A stretch of DNA of 64,000 nt, from contig NZ_JTAM01000003.1 of the NCBI RefSeq assembly GCF_000812565.1, positions 62,001 to 126,000 on the forward strand, given 5' to 3'. The translations under genes were made by a program, and so were the position numbers. This DNA comes from Flammeovirga sp. OC4 (GTDB lineage: Bacteria > Bacteroidota > Bacteroidia > Cytophagales > Flammeovirgaceae). Below the pieces are notes generated by a model, which had not been told where the DNA came from, made no database searches, and saw only the letters and a list, made by a program, of their open reading frames with translations. Shown one piece after another: positions 18,146 to 26,698 of this stretch; the stretch's first letter is position 1, and every line of letters begins with the position of its first letter.

Positions 18146-19180
18146 ATGACAGCCGATTTAAAACTCTTTTCTATTTCACACACGAAAGCAAACGTTGAAA
18201 TTCGTGAAAAATTTGCTCTTAACAATCAAGAAGTTAGACAGTTACTTCATCAGTTCAAAGAAATTCTTTCTATTAATGAAGCAATGATTTATAGTTCTTG
18301 TAATCGTACTGAAATCTATTATAGTGCTGATACACTTAAGACGAACGATATTTTGCAAGTACTTTGTGCTCATAAATGTCTAATTCCTTCGGAGAAGTAT
18401 AAGGAGTATGTGGAAGAAAAAGAAAGTAAGGCTTCTATAAAGCATTTATTGTGTACCGGAATCGGTTTAAATTCTACTCTTTTAGGAGATCACCAAGTTT
18501 TTGGTCAACTCAAAAAATCATTTGAGATTTCAAAAGAGGAAGGTATGAGTAAAAATGTATTGAATAGTCTTATGGAAAGATTCATTCAATTTTATCAAAG
18601 AATATCTTCTGAAACAGAGTACAATTATGGTATTACATCCAATTCTTATGCAGCGGCAAATATCATTCAGAAAGAATACAATAAAGATTCAAACAAGAAA
18701 GTATTAATTATTGGTGTGGGAGAAATGGGAAGTGATGTTTGTTACTTTCTAAGCAAGTTTAATACAAAAAATGTTTGGGTGACCAATCGAACAATGAAGA
18801 AAGCAAAAGAAATGAGTAGAACATATGGCTTCAATAGCATTGACTATGGTTTACATGCTAAAAAACTACATATGTTTGATATCATTTTGACTACGGCTCG
18901 TCAACAGGCTCACTCTTATAAAAGTATACATTTCAATAATAAACCTCCTCAACTTGTCATTGACCTTTGCTCACCAAGAACAGTATCTACAGAGATCTGT
19001 AATTTAGGAACAAAGTTATTGAATGTGGATGATTTGGGGCAACAAACAGATCATACGATATTGAGAAGAAAAAGAACTGTTCCTCAAGTGGAAAGTATCA
19101 TTGAAGAAGAGACGAATTTCTTTACAGAAAACTTTAATCAGGCTGTATATATTCCTTCAGTGAGCCAAGCCACTGCATAA
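18146..19180 (+). CDS. hemA: Glutamyl-tRNA reductase-like protein, shortened C-terminus
   Basis: HemA reduces glutamyl-tRNA to glutamate-1-semialdehyde, the first step of C5 heme synthesis. The catalytic domain has the nucleophile Cys52 in IYSSCNRTEIYY and LLGDHQVFGQLK; the NADPH domain has VLIIGVGEMGSDV and VTNRTMKKA. The protein is 344 residues against about 415-430 for typical HemA: it ends soon after the spinal helix begins (IIEEETNFFTENF), so most of the C-terminal dimerisation domain is missing. No frameshifted remainder follows. It may be a paralogue with altered assembly. The globin gene starts 41 bp downstream. Confidence 0.85.
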   Translation: MTADLKLFSISHTKANVEIREKFALNNQEVRQLLHQFKEILSINEAMIYSSCNRTEIYYSADTLKTNDILQVLCAHKCLIPSEKYKEYVEEKESKASIKHLLCTGIGLNSTLLGDHQVFGQLKKSFEISKEEGMSKNVLNSLMERFIQFYQRISSETEYNYGITSNSYAAANIIQKEYNKDSNKKVLIIGVGEMGSDVCYFLSKFNTKNVWVTNRTMKKAKEMSRTYGFNSIDYGLHAKKLHMFDIILTTARQQAHSYKSIHFNNKPPQLVIDLCSPRTVSTEICNLGTKLLNVDDLGQQTDHTILRRKRTVPQVESIIEEETNFFTENFNQAVYIPSVSQATA

Positions 19181-19221
19181 TTTAAGTTTTCTCATTATAC
19201 TTTATATCATAAACTAATACT

Positions 19222-19698
19222 ATGGGTTTTATAAGCTCACTATTAGGTAAAAAGAAAAACAGTCCAAAAGATTTGATTTCTACTAAGCAAATTGAACTTG
19301 TTCAGCATTCTTTTACTTTAATAACGCCACACCGAGGACAAGTTTCTGAATTATTCTTTTCAAAATTATTTCAAGTAGAAACGTCTTTAGAGTCTTCCAT
19401 ACAATTAGATCCAAAAGATCAAGAAAGGAAACTCATCCCTATGTTGTCAGCTATTGTCAATGGCTTACAAGATATTGAATTAATAATTCCAATCCTGCAA
19501 GATTTTGGAAGAACTCATGTTGAACATAATATTCAAGAAAAACATTATGAAGCTGTTCGTCAAGCTTTATTTTACGCTTTAGAAACGGTACTCCAAGAAC
19601 AATGGACCACACAAGTATATGATGCTTGGAGTACAATTTTTAATGTCATAACTGATATAATGAAAGAGGCTGCTAACGCTATACTAAATGCAAGTTAG
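19222..19698 (+). CDS. Single-domain globin (bacterial hemoglobin-like)
   Basis: This 158-residue protein aligns with the Vitreoscilla hemoglobin/flavohemoglobin globin domain. It has a B/C-helix region VSELFFSKLFQ, an F-helix with probable proximal heme ligand His99 in DFGRTHVEHNIQEKHYEAVRQAL, and a G/H region LETVLQEQWTTQVYDAWSTIF. A 15-residue basic leader precedes the globin fold, and no reductase domain follows. It probably binds heme for oxygen or nitric oxide handling or sensing. It lies 41 bp behind hemA, a heme biosynthesis gene, and is likely cotranscribed with it. Confidence 0.72.
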   Translation: MGFISSLLGKKKNSPKDLISTKQIELVQHSFTLITPHRGQVSELFFSKLFQVETSLESSIQLDPKDQERKLIPMLSAIVNGLQDIELIIPILQDFGRTHVEHNIQEKHYEAVRQALFYALETVLQEQWTTQVYDAWSTIFNVITDIMKEAANAILNAS

Positions 19699-19738
19699 CA
19701 CATCTCTATTACCTTTTAATAATCTAATAACTACACAC

Positions 19739-19806
19739 TAAAAAAGGAACGTTGGCCAACTTTTCACTGCTAGAATAATTACAACCCGGCCGACTTCCTT
19801 TTTTTA
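19739..19806. terminator. Likely bidirectional terminator with long loop
   Basis: AAAAAAGGAA...TTGGCC at 19739-19756 pairs imperfectly with GGCC..TTCCTTTTTT at 19788-19804. The left arm also contains the 10-bp palindrome GTTGGCCAAC. It separates the convergent globin and epimerase-like genes. Confidence 0.55.
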
Positions 19807-19811
19807 TAAAA

Positions 19812-20489
19812 CTATTTTAATGCTGCCCTATTAATATCGTGATTCTCTAAGTAGGTTTCGCTATAACCATTTTTCACCACTGATATCATCGCTTTTCCTA
19901 GCCTTGATGTAGTGGTGATACTTTTGGGGAATAATTTATCCAGAATTGAGAAAAGAGGCGATACAAAAAGGTAAATCGCTTTGTATAATGGTACTTTAGA
20001 AGTCACCCCTTTTTCAGGCTGAATAAATCCCGGCCTAAACATATAAGATTGATTAAAAGGCATTTTCAAAATTGCATTTTCAGTCTTCCCTTTTACATTT
20101 GCCCAATTCATTGATGAATCTTCACCGGTGGCTGTTCCTGCCCCAGAAACATAACAAAATGTCATTTCAGGATTAAGAGGCAAAACAATTTCGGCAAAAT
20201 GCATTGTCAAATCAAAAGTAATCTCATGGTATTTTTCGTTGGAAATACCAGCAGATGAAATTCCTAAACAAAAATAACAAGCATCGTAATCCGTCATCTG
20301 GGGAATAATTGTTGAAAAGTCTGAGAAGTCTTTGTGTATTATTTCACTTAATTTTGGGTGTTTTATACCTGTAGATTCTCTAACAATAATCAATACTTTC
20401 TCTACATCATTACTTTCAAGGCATTCTAATAGAACACCTTTACCAACCATTCCGGTTGCTCCTGTAATAATGGCTTTAATTTTCTCCAT
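19812..20489 (-). CDS. NAD(P)-binding Rossmann-fold oxidoreductase (atypical SDR / HTATIP2-like)
   Basis: The 225-residue protein starts with the dinucleotide-binding loop ITGATGMVGKGVLLECL (TGxxGxxG) and has CYFCLGISSAG, YVSGAGTATGEDSSMNWANVKGKTE and MFRPGFIQP, typical of short epimerase-like atypical SDRs related to HTATIP2 and YbjT-type proteins. It has the YxxxK-equivalent lysine in VKGKTE but no classical tyrosine. Substrate unknown; cytoplasmic. It is a single gene convergent with the globin. Confidence 0.8.
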   Translation of the reverse strand: MEKIKAIITGATGMVGKGVLLECLESNDVEKVLIIVRESTGIKHPKLSEIIHKDFSDFSTIIPQMTDYDACYFCLGISSAGISNEKYHEITFDLTMHFAEIVLPLNPEMTFCYVSGAGTATGEDSSMNWANVKGKTENAILKMPFNQSYMFRPGFIQPEKGVTSKVPLYKAIYLFVSPLFSILDKLFPKSITTTSRLGKAMISVVKNGYSETYLENHDINRAALK

Positions 20490-20818
20490 GCTAGTAGTTT
20501 ATTCAATTAGTATTTTATAATTCAAGACCATTTCTTGAAAAGTAGTAATAGATTGATTCTATACCTTCTAACGTAGAAATTAATAATAAATTATTACTAA
20601 TTATATAAAAGTAATTATTAATCTTGTTTTCATTATAAAAATTCCTTTCTAACTGACTCTCAATGGGAATTACTGCAAAGTAATCGATACGAACTGCCTG
20701 AATTGTTGTGATTTTATGTTAATAAAAACAAGAAATAAAGGCAATATGTAAAGATATAGTAACGTTGTTTCTTATTTTCACATTCGTAACACATTTAGGT
20801 TAAATTTATATTAAATAT
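20490..20818. other. Intergenic region without recognised genes
   Basis: This 329-bp AT-rich gap must contain the promoter of the epimerase-like gene on the minus strand and possibly one for the small membrane protein. No distinct motif was identified. Confidence 0.35.
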
Positions 20819-21013
20819 ATGGAGAAAATATTCATCATCTTTACCGCCTTGACTTTACTCAGTTTTGGTACTGTAAAGTTTACTTCTTTGTTTAAATACT
20901 TTGGTTTAGAAATCATCGAAGCAATCGCTCTTTCTTTCTTAGTCTCAACGTTTCTATTAGCGAGTATTGCTAAAATTATGGTTTCCTATATGGGTTTTCA
21001 ACCTTTATTTTAA
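20819..21013 (+). CDS. Small hydrophobic protein, unknown
   Basis: This 64-residue reading frame encodes two predicted membrane helices (about 3-17 and 30-55), with a charged turn and an aromatic end (YMGFQPLF). No family is recognised. The start is ATG without a strong ribosome-binding site, usual for this phylum. It overlaps the end of the convergent phosphopantetheinyl transferase gene by 9 bp. Its reality is uncertain; the membrane pattern is the main support. Confidence 0.35.
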   Translation: MEKIFIIFTALTLLSFGTVKFTSLFKYFGLEIIEAIALSFLVSTFLLASIAKIMVSYMGFQPLF

Positions 21014-21631
21014 TGTTTTTTTAAAACAGATAGCGACTACCAGCTCATTGCCAATCGTTTTTAAATCAAAATGCCAATTGTTCTCACCTGCTATTTGTAA
21101 TACCCAGTTGCCATCGATATACCAAAAAGTAAAAGTATCAAGTAAAAAAGATTTATCTGTAGCTTTTATAAAAGCTTCTTTCATCGTAAACAATTGAAAT
21201 AAAGCTAATTTCCTTTGTGCTGCATCTTGAATAGATTTTACTTCATTCAACTCTTGAGTAGACAAAAACCACTTTAATTTCTCTTCATCCAAAGCAGAAA
21301 TAGGCTCCAAATCAACACCTATTTCGTTTTGGGAAGTGACTAAAACAATATAACCATTACTATGCGATAGGTTGAAATGGAAATCACCATATATCTTTGA
21401 AAGAAATGGTTTGCCATTCTCAGAGTAAGATAGTGAGATCTGTTTTGGTTCTAAATTTAATTCTTTAGCAAGTGCATACTTAAGGAAAGTTCTTGCAGTC
21501 AGAAACTCTTCTTTTTTAACCTCTGAAATAAATCGTTTATACCTTTTTAATTCTTCACCGTCTAGTAGTGATATATCACCTTTTAAAGCATCAACAGTAG
21601 TGGTAATTATTTTGTAAGGTTTACTCATCAA
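21005..21631 (-). CDS. 4'-phosphopantetheinyl transferase (Sfp type)
   Basis: This 208-residue enzyme transfers phosphopantetheine from CoA to carrier-protein serines. The family motifs are present: FHFNLSHSNGYIVLV, IGVDLEPIS with the metal-binding aspartate, and FTMKEAFIKATDKS with the catalytic KExxxK. The length fits the Sfp/Gsp class rather than the short AcpS type. No polyketide or nonribosomal peptide cluster is in the window; in Bacteroidota this type often serves fatty acid or polyunsaturated lipid carriers. A methionine doublet starts the protein. Confidence 0.9.
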   Translation of the reverse strand: MMSKPYKIITTTVDALKGDISLLDGEELKRYKRFISEVKKEEFLTARTFLKYALAKELNLEPKQISLSYSENGKPFLSKIYGDFHFNLSHSNGYIVLVTSQNEIGVDLEPISALDEEKLKWFLSTQELNEVKSIQDAAQRKLALFQLFTMKEAFIKATDKSFLLDTFTFWYIDGNWVLQIAGENNWHFDLKTIGNELVVAICFKKTLK

Positions 21632-21687
21632 TTAAGCTTTTTCAATTTTTGAAAGACTAATATAGGAAGAAGTTTTTTATAATACAT

Positions 21688-21720
21688 GAAGGGTTACTAC
21701 TCAATAAGTAATAACCCTTC
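21688..21720 (-). terminator. Terminator after the outer-membrane lipoprotein gene
   Basis: GAAGGGTTACTACT (21688-21701) pairs with AGTAATAACCCTTC (21707-21720), one mismatch in 14. Confidence 0.8.
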
Positions 21721-21741
21721 TGAAATATTTTATCAGATATA

Positions 21742-23328
21742 TTATTCAATTATGCCATAACCGATATACTCTAAATCACCCTCACCCAATTTTCTATATA
21801 CTCTGTAATGATTTTGTCCTCCTACCATATCAATATATTTAATTGGATTACTGTTGGCATCTGAATGAACATCTCGGTAAAAAACTGGCCCACTCATATT
21901 ATCGTATGCAGAAAAGTCAACTAATTCGATCGGATGCTCTGCATTGTAATCTGTTCCTTTGTAAATCTTAATTTCATAAGTTTCATTTGAAGCTATAAAG
22001 GAGTCAAACTCAATAACGCCTTCTGTTTTTTCATTGACCCTTTGTTTTAAATTGATTTTTAAAGGCTCAGCAATAACCCCATCGAAATACGTAATTGATG
22101 TTTCTATGTTGATGCCCGTATAAGCTGCAGTACCAAGGTTGGAAACAACATAATAATCACCATCTTTTTCTGTACCTTGAAACATTCTAATGTGATTATC
22201 TGAAGCTAACAAGGCATCATATTTTATGGCTCTCACATCAGAATAAAAAACTGATCCACTTCCGGCTTGATAATCCGTTAACATTTCGACCATTCCTTCA
22301 TTATACTGAATGTGATTGGAAACGTACATTCCTACTAACGAAGTGTCGTCTGGATTTTGATCACCTGAATGCATCTGATAAGCCACTAGCACATTACCAT
22401 TATACCTCTCTTGTAATCTTACTGTGCCATCATACGTTTTGTTCTTCTCATTATCGAAAACGTAATCATTATAGTTCCCCGTTAATTCATTTCCTCCAAC
22501 ATCTCCTCTTCCTACTTCTGTACCTGAACTGGTTTCTTCAGTAATGATTAAAAAACCATCAACAATTGAAAGTGGTGTTGTATAATCGGTTAGATTCATA
22601 AAACTAACTGCGGCACTGTTATCATTCGTAAACTTCAGAATTGTAGGTAAACTTACTATAATATCATTTGTTGATGCACCTGTTGCAGCTGTACCTGTTC
22701 TGATTACTGGATAATAATCTTTACTATCGTCCCTATCTATCATCCTTACAGCAACTAACATTGGTGTATCTTCATTCTCTCTAGGCAGCATTACCGCTTC
22801 AGCTACTGTTGCAGAATCAGCATCGATTATAGCATACTTCTTTTCACCTGATTGTACGAAAGCATTTTCTCCCAAATCCGTAAAAACATTGATGGACAGA
22901 GGGTCTTCACTCTCTTTTAAAACTCTTAGGTTTCGATCTTCACTGACAAGCTGTTCGAAAATAATATTATTTCCATTATCACTTTGTACAACTTCAGTAA
23001 TACTAGTTGTTTCTCCACTTGCAATTGGATTAAGAGTCAGGTAAACTTCATGATTCACTCCATCAAATAATCCATTATAAATCTTTACCGTCTGTTCTTC
23101 GGTTACTGGTTGGGACAATTCAACTCTGACCAATATTTTATCGTTTTCATCTAACTCAATACTTACTGTTCCGCTGGTTGCAAACTCATCTACTGAGTAA
23201 GTTGCAAATGTATTGACTTGAACCGGTAAAGTTGAAGGTGTATCATCCAAGTCATCGTTAGAGCATGAAAATACACTGATTAATAAAACGTTTAGGGCAA
23301 TAAATCTAATTAGGTTTAGAACTTTCAT
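21742..23328 (-). CDS. Surface lipoprotein of unknown family, partner of an outer-membrane barrel
   Basis: The protein has 528 residues from the ATG at 23328, which starts MKVLNLIRFIALNVLLISVFSC: a lipoprotein signal with Cys22, followed by NDDLDD, an acidic stretch consistent with surface export in Bacteroidota. The frame is open 19 codons further upstream, but that would spoil the signal peptide. The remainder is predicted beta-rich with four or five related modules, such as SGSVFYSDVRAIKYDALLA and SGPVFYRDVHSDAN. It follows a TonB-plug barrel gene by 174 bp, so the two may form a SusCD-like or receptor-lipoprotein pair. I do not recognise the family. Confidence 0.7.
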   Translation of the reverse strand: MKVLNLIRFIALNVLLISVFSCSNDDLDDTPSTLPVQVNTFATYSVDEFATSGTVSIELDENDKILVRVELSQPVTEEQTVKIYNGLFDGVNHEVYLTLNPIASGETTSITEVVQSDNGNNIIFEQLVSEDRNLRVLKESEDPLSINVFTDLGENAFVQSGEKKYAIIDADSATVAEAVMLPRENEDTPMLVAVRMIDRDDSKDYYPVIRTGTAATGASTNDIIVSLPTILKFTNDNSAAVSFMNLTDYTTPLSIVDGFLIITEETSSGTEVGRGDVGGNELTGNYNDYVFDNEKNKTYDGTVRLQERYNGNVLVAYQMHSGDQNPDDTSLVGMYVSNHIQYNEGMVEMLTDYQAGSGSVFYSDVRAIKYDALLASDNHIRMFQGTEKDGDYYVVSNLGTAAYTGINIETSITYFDGVIAEPLKINLKQRVNEKTEGVIEFDSFIASNETYEIKIYKGTDYNAEHPIELVDFSAYDNMSGPVFYRDVHSDANSNPIKYIDMVGGQNHYRVYRKLGEGDLEYIGYGIIE

Positions 23329-23502
23329 GATTAATGTAGTATATAATAATAGTAGTATAAAATTTTGAGGTGTTCTTTCAATCAAGCAACACCATAATCA
23401 TATCGTGTATTATGTTATACCGATTTTTTTATGTTTAAGTTCTAACTTTAACGATAATTTGCAATATATTCTTTCTTCAGGCCATTTTCAACCTATTCTG
23501 CC

Positions 23503-25590
23503 CTAGTTAAAAATCGCATCTGTAGTACTTCCTAATCCATTAGATTGCTTTTTCTTACTTGAAGCAGAGTTTCCTATTCTATATCTAAAAGTCAGTCGGA
23601 CCACTTTTGATTCCCAACCATACGTTTTGTATTCCGAAAAAGTTGGTTGATCTCTACTCATTATATACTCTTGCGTATCTAACATATCATCCCAAACTAA
23701 TACCAAACTACCTTGACCTTTTAAAACAGATTGAGAAAGCGATGCATTGATAAAATACCTACTGTAGACATCACCTTGTGGATTTTTCTGAGGAGATAAA
23801 TAAGTACCAGAAATCATTAATTGGGAACCTTTCCAAAGTTGCATATTTGATGTAACAGTAGTTCTCCAATTAAAACTGGTTTGATACACATTCGGATCAA
23901 TACTTCGGCCATCAATCATATTATAAAACAGGTTAACATTTGCATTAAGGTTCCACCATTTCTTGATCTCTGCATCTACAATAAATTCCACTCCGGCATC
24001 TGAAGCTTTATCCATATTTTCTACGGAATTGACCATGGCACCATTTTCACCTTCAGTAGTATACCATCTTGCAGGATCTTGATACAATTTATAATACAAA
24101 GATCCTTTGAAGTTGATTTTTTCTTTGTTCAAATTATACCCTAACTCAAATGAATCAATAAATGACGCATCTAATTCTGGGTTACCTTTATTGATATAAC
24201 TTGGATTAGAATAATCTTCAAAAGGATTAATCATTCGCATGCTAGGACGTTCTACTTTCTTTGTGTATGTAAAGAATAAATTATCATACTCAGATAAACC
24301 TTGTTTTAAGTTTAAACTAGGATAAAGTTTAAAATAATCATTCTCAAAGATATCTGAAGGGTTAGATTCTAAGTTGGTTCTAATAAATGTTTGCTCAGCT
24401 CTAGCTCCTACTTGGTAAGTAAACTTGTTATGAGTACCCGACACCATTACATATGCGGCCGTTACATACTCATTATAATTAAAAATATTGTTTCTTGATT
24501 CGTCAGGAATAAAATCATCTGAGTTTTCATCGTAATTCATGACATTAAATCCTTCGGTCTTAGTCCTGATAGTTTGTTTCATACCTGTTTCTAAATTCAA
24601 ATTACCAATTGGTCTTGTGTAATCTGTTTGAAATGAAAAATTAGAGAAAGTCGCATCTTTATAATTCTGCTCCATAGTTCCTAATTCTTTAAAGATTCCC
24701 ACATCACCTGCTGCATAGGCAGTACTAAAAGCTAATTCCTCCCCTTCTCTGTCAGTGGTATGTAAATAATCTAGCCTCACTTCTCCCTTTACCTTATTGC
24801 CTTCATTCACATTGTTTTGTTCAGAGCGATGAGGCATACTTCCTTCTTCTGTTACTTCAGTCCAGAGATCTCCATCTCTCAGCCAGTCTATTTTTACAAT
24901 ATTGGTAGAGATGCTTAAATTATTGTGTTCATTGAAGTCATACTGAGCTCCGAGCTGTATGTTATGCTTCTTGAAGTTGTTGTCACCATAATATCCTTGG
25001 TCTGTATTTTTAAAGGGTTCGTTTTCTCCAAAATTCTGAAGATTGGCATCCATAGAAGTATACCTGTTCTCTTCTTTAAAAGTATAGGATGTATTTAAAG
25101 ATAGTTTACCCTCTTGTTTTTGTAATCCGATTCCAGCATCATATTTTTCCCTGCTTCCAAAGCCCAACATGACGTTGGCTGAAGTATTTTTTAGATTATT
25201 AGAGCTTGTTGCAATATTAATAATACCAGAGGTCCCATCGGCATCATAGCGGGCAGATGGGTTAGAAATGATATCTATATATTTAATATCTTGAATAAGA
25301 ATTTGCTCTAAGATGGGACCGTATTCACCTGATTGACTGGCGGGTCTGTTATTGATGAAAATTTGAACTCCCTCATTTCCTCTATAGCTAACTATTCCAT
25401 CAGCATTTACATCGACTGCAGGAATAAGTTTTAGGGCATCTAACGCATTTCCATCTACAATCTTAATATTAACTCCAATCTCATACCGATCATTGGAGCT
25501 ATTGGTCGTAGTGTTTACTTCGTTGTCTTGTGCGTGGGAATTGGTCGACAAGCCAAATACTATTAATAAAACAAAAAGGTAGTCTTTCAC
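23503..25590 (-). CDS. TonB-plug outer-membrane beta-barrel protein (OMP_b-brl_3 type)
   Basis: This 695-residue protein has a signal peptide (to SHAQ, residue 20), a plug-like domain (about 35-130: KIVDGNALDALKLIPAVDVNADG, YRGNEGVQIFINNRPAS, IKYIDIISNPSARYDADGTSGIINI) and a barrel with VERPSMRMINPFEDYSNP and RYRIG near the end. It lacks the carboxypeptidase-like N-terminal domain often found in this family, which makes it shorter than usual. Role: uptake or export of an unknown substrate across the outer membrane. The downstream lipoprotein is the probable partner. Confidence 0.87.
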   Translation of the reverse strand: MKDYLFVLLIVFGLSTNSHAQDNEVNTTTNSSNDRYEIGVNIKIVDGNALDALKLIPAVDVNADGIVSYRGNEGVQIFINNRPASQSGEYGPILEQILIQDIKYIDIISNPSARYDADGTSGIINIATSSNNLKNTSANVMLGFGSREKYDAGIGLQKQEGKLSLNTSYTFKEENRYTSMDANLQNFGENEPFKNTDQGYYGDNNFKKHNIQLGAQYDFNEHNNLSISTNIVKIDWLRDGDLWTEVTEEGSMPHRSEQNNVNEGNKVKGEVRLDYLHTTDREGEELAFSTAYAAGDVGIFKELGTMEQNYKDATFSNFSFQTDYTRPIGNLNLETGMKQTIRTKTEGFNVMNYDENSDDFIPDESRNNIFNYNEYVTAAYVMVSGTHNKFTYQVGARAEQTFIRTNLESNPSDIFENDYFKLYPSLNLKQGLSEYDNLFFTYTKKVERPSMRMINPFEDYSNPSYINKGNPELDASFIDSFELGYNLNKEKINFKGSLYYKLYQDPARWYTTEGENGAMVNSVENMDKASDAGVEFIVDAEIKKWWNLNANVNLFYNMIDGRSIDPNVYQTSFNWRTTVTSNMQLWKGSQLMISGTYLSPQKNPQGDVYSRYFINASLSQSVLKGQGSLVLVWDDMLDTQEYIMSRDQPTFSEYKTYGWESKVVRLTFRYRIGNSASSKKKQSNGLGSTTDAIFN

Positions 25591-25756
25591 GGATTAATTC
25601 ATTTAAATAGTTTAATATAAAACTACGATGAATTCAACTTCCGAATTAAGCTTATTAAATCACATTATCAATAACAATGTTTATTTTAATATTTAGAAGA
25701 ATAATTTAAGAGAATTTATTTAATTTGATATCTAACATATATTTTAATGTAATAAA

Positions 25757-25793
25757 AAAGCATAACCGCATTATCAACTACGGTTATGCTTTT
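25757..25793 (-). terminator. Terminator after the DUF350 gene
   Basis: AAAAGCATAACCG (25756-25768) pairs with CGGTTATGCTTTT (25781-25793), a perfect 13-bp stem ending in T residues on the minus strand. Confidence 0.85.
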
Positions 25794-25814
25794 AGTAGTA
25801 TAAAAAACTATTGA

Positions 25815-26669
25815 TTAGAAAAGGAAAAATACGAGTAAAGAAACCATTAGATTCACACAAAAATCAAGGACTCCTACTCCGATATTTTTGTCCTCCACTA
25901 ATTCATAATCTAAATCAGATTTAGGAATAATTAATTTATCGAAGAAATAACTTACTATCAGTAAAATAAAGATCATGATTGTACCATCCATACAAATCAT
26001 AATGAAAGTTTTACTCCAACCCAAAAAGTCATGACCTATTGCTATCATTACAATAATCCCAATTGAAATCATCTTCCCTGCTACACTAAATGCTACTGCA
26101 ATATTCCCTTCGTGAATCTGATGTTGGATATCATAAGACCTAAATTTGATGTAGCCTTTTGTAAAAAGAACCAAAAATACCTGACCAATACAATAAAAGA
26201 CGAAAGCTTGTAGAGGTCCTCCTCCTTCTCCTTTAATAGCTCCCGCAATCATTAAACCGGATGCTAAAAGAGACGCCAACTGAACAATTGCAGCAGCAAT
26301 ATTATGCTTTTCTTTAATCTCTTTACGGATTGCCACTCTTCTAAAGATTCCGTGGTCATTCACCCAAGACGAAAGGAACATGATAGCAATACCACCCAAT
26401 GCATATGCCGTGACGTTAACTATATCTTGTAAAAAACTTACAGAAGGGCCTATTAAAGCTCCAATATAAATAGCAAAAACACCGACAAAATATCCTCCAA
26501 TAGAAATACCATAAGCCACATTATCTTTTTCTGTCAACTGTACATCAACATCATCTTTATAAATGATTCTTTTGAGAAATTTGGCGATTAAGAGAATCAC
26601 TGCAAAAATGAGAATATAGATTAAACTCCATCCCCATTCGGTAAGAATTTCTAATAGTAGTTCTTTCAT
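25815..26669 (-). CDS. DUF350 family membrane protein
   Basis: The 284-residue protein contains two DUF350 units, each of about four membrane helices; each begins with a motif like VAYGISIGGYFVGVFAIYIGA or NIAVAFSVAGKMISIGIIV. DUF350 (YjfL-like) proteins are of unknown function but recur beside polyamine or glutathionylspermidine synthase-like enzymes and PspA proteins. Here it follows the flavin oxidoreductase gene by 29 bp and a polytopic membrane gene, forming a three-gene unit closed by a terminator. Confidence 0.85.
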   Translation of the reverse strand: MKELLLEILTEWGWSLIYILIFAVILLIAKFLKRIIYKDDVDVQLTEKDNVAYGISIGGYFVGVFAIYIGALIGPSVSFLQDIVNVTAYALGGIAIMFLSSWVNDHGIFRRVAIRKEIKEKHNIAAAIVQLASLLASGLMIAGAIKGEGGGPLQAFVFYCIGQVFLVLFTKGYIKFRSYDIQHQIHEGNIAVAFSVAGKMISIGIIVMIAIGHDFLGWSKTFIMICMDGTIMIFILLIVSYFFDKLIIPKSDLDYELVEDKNIGVGVLDFCVNLMVSLLVFFLF

Positions 26670-26698
26670 AATTGTCTAGTCTTTTGAGTTTAAAAAGA

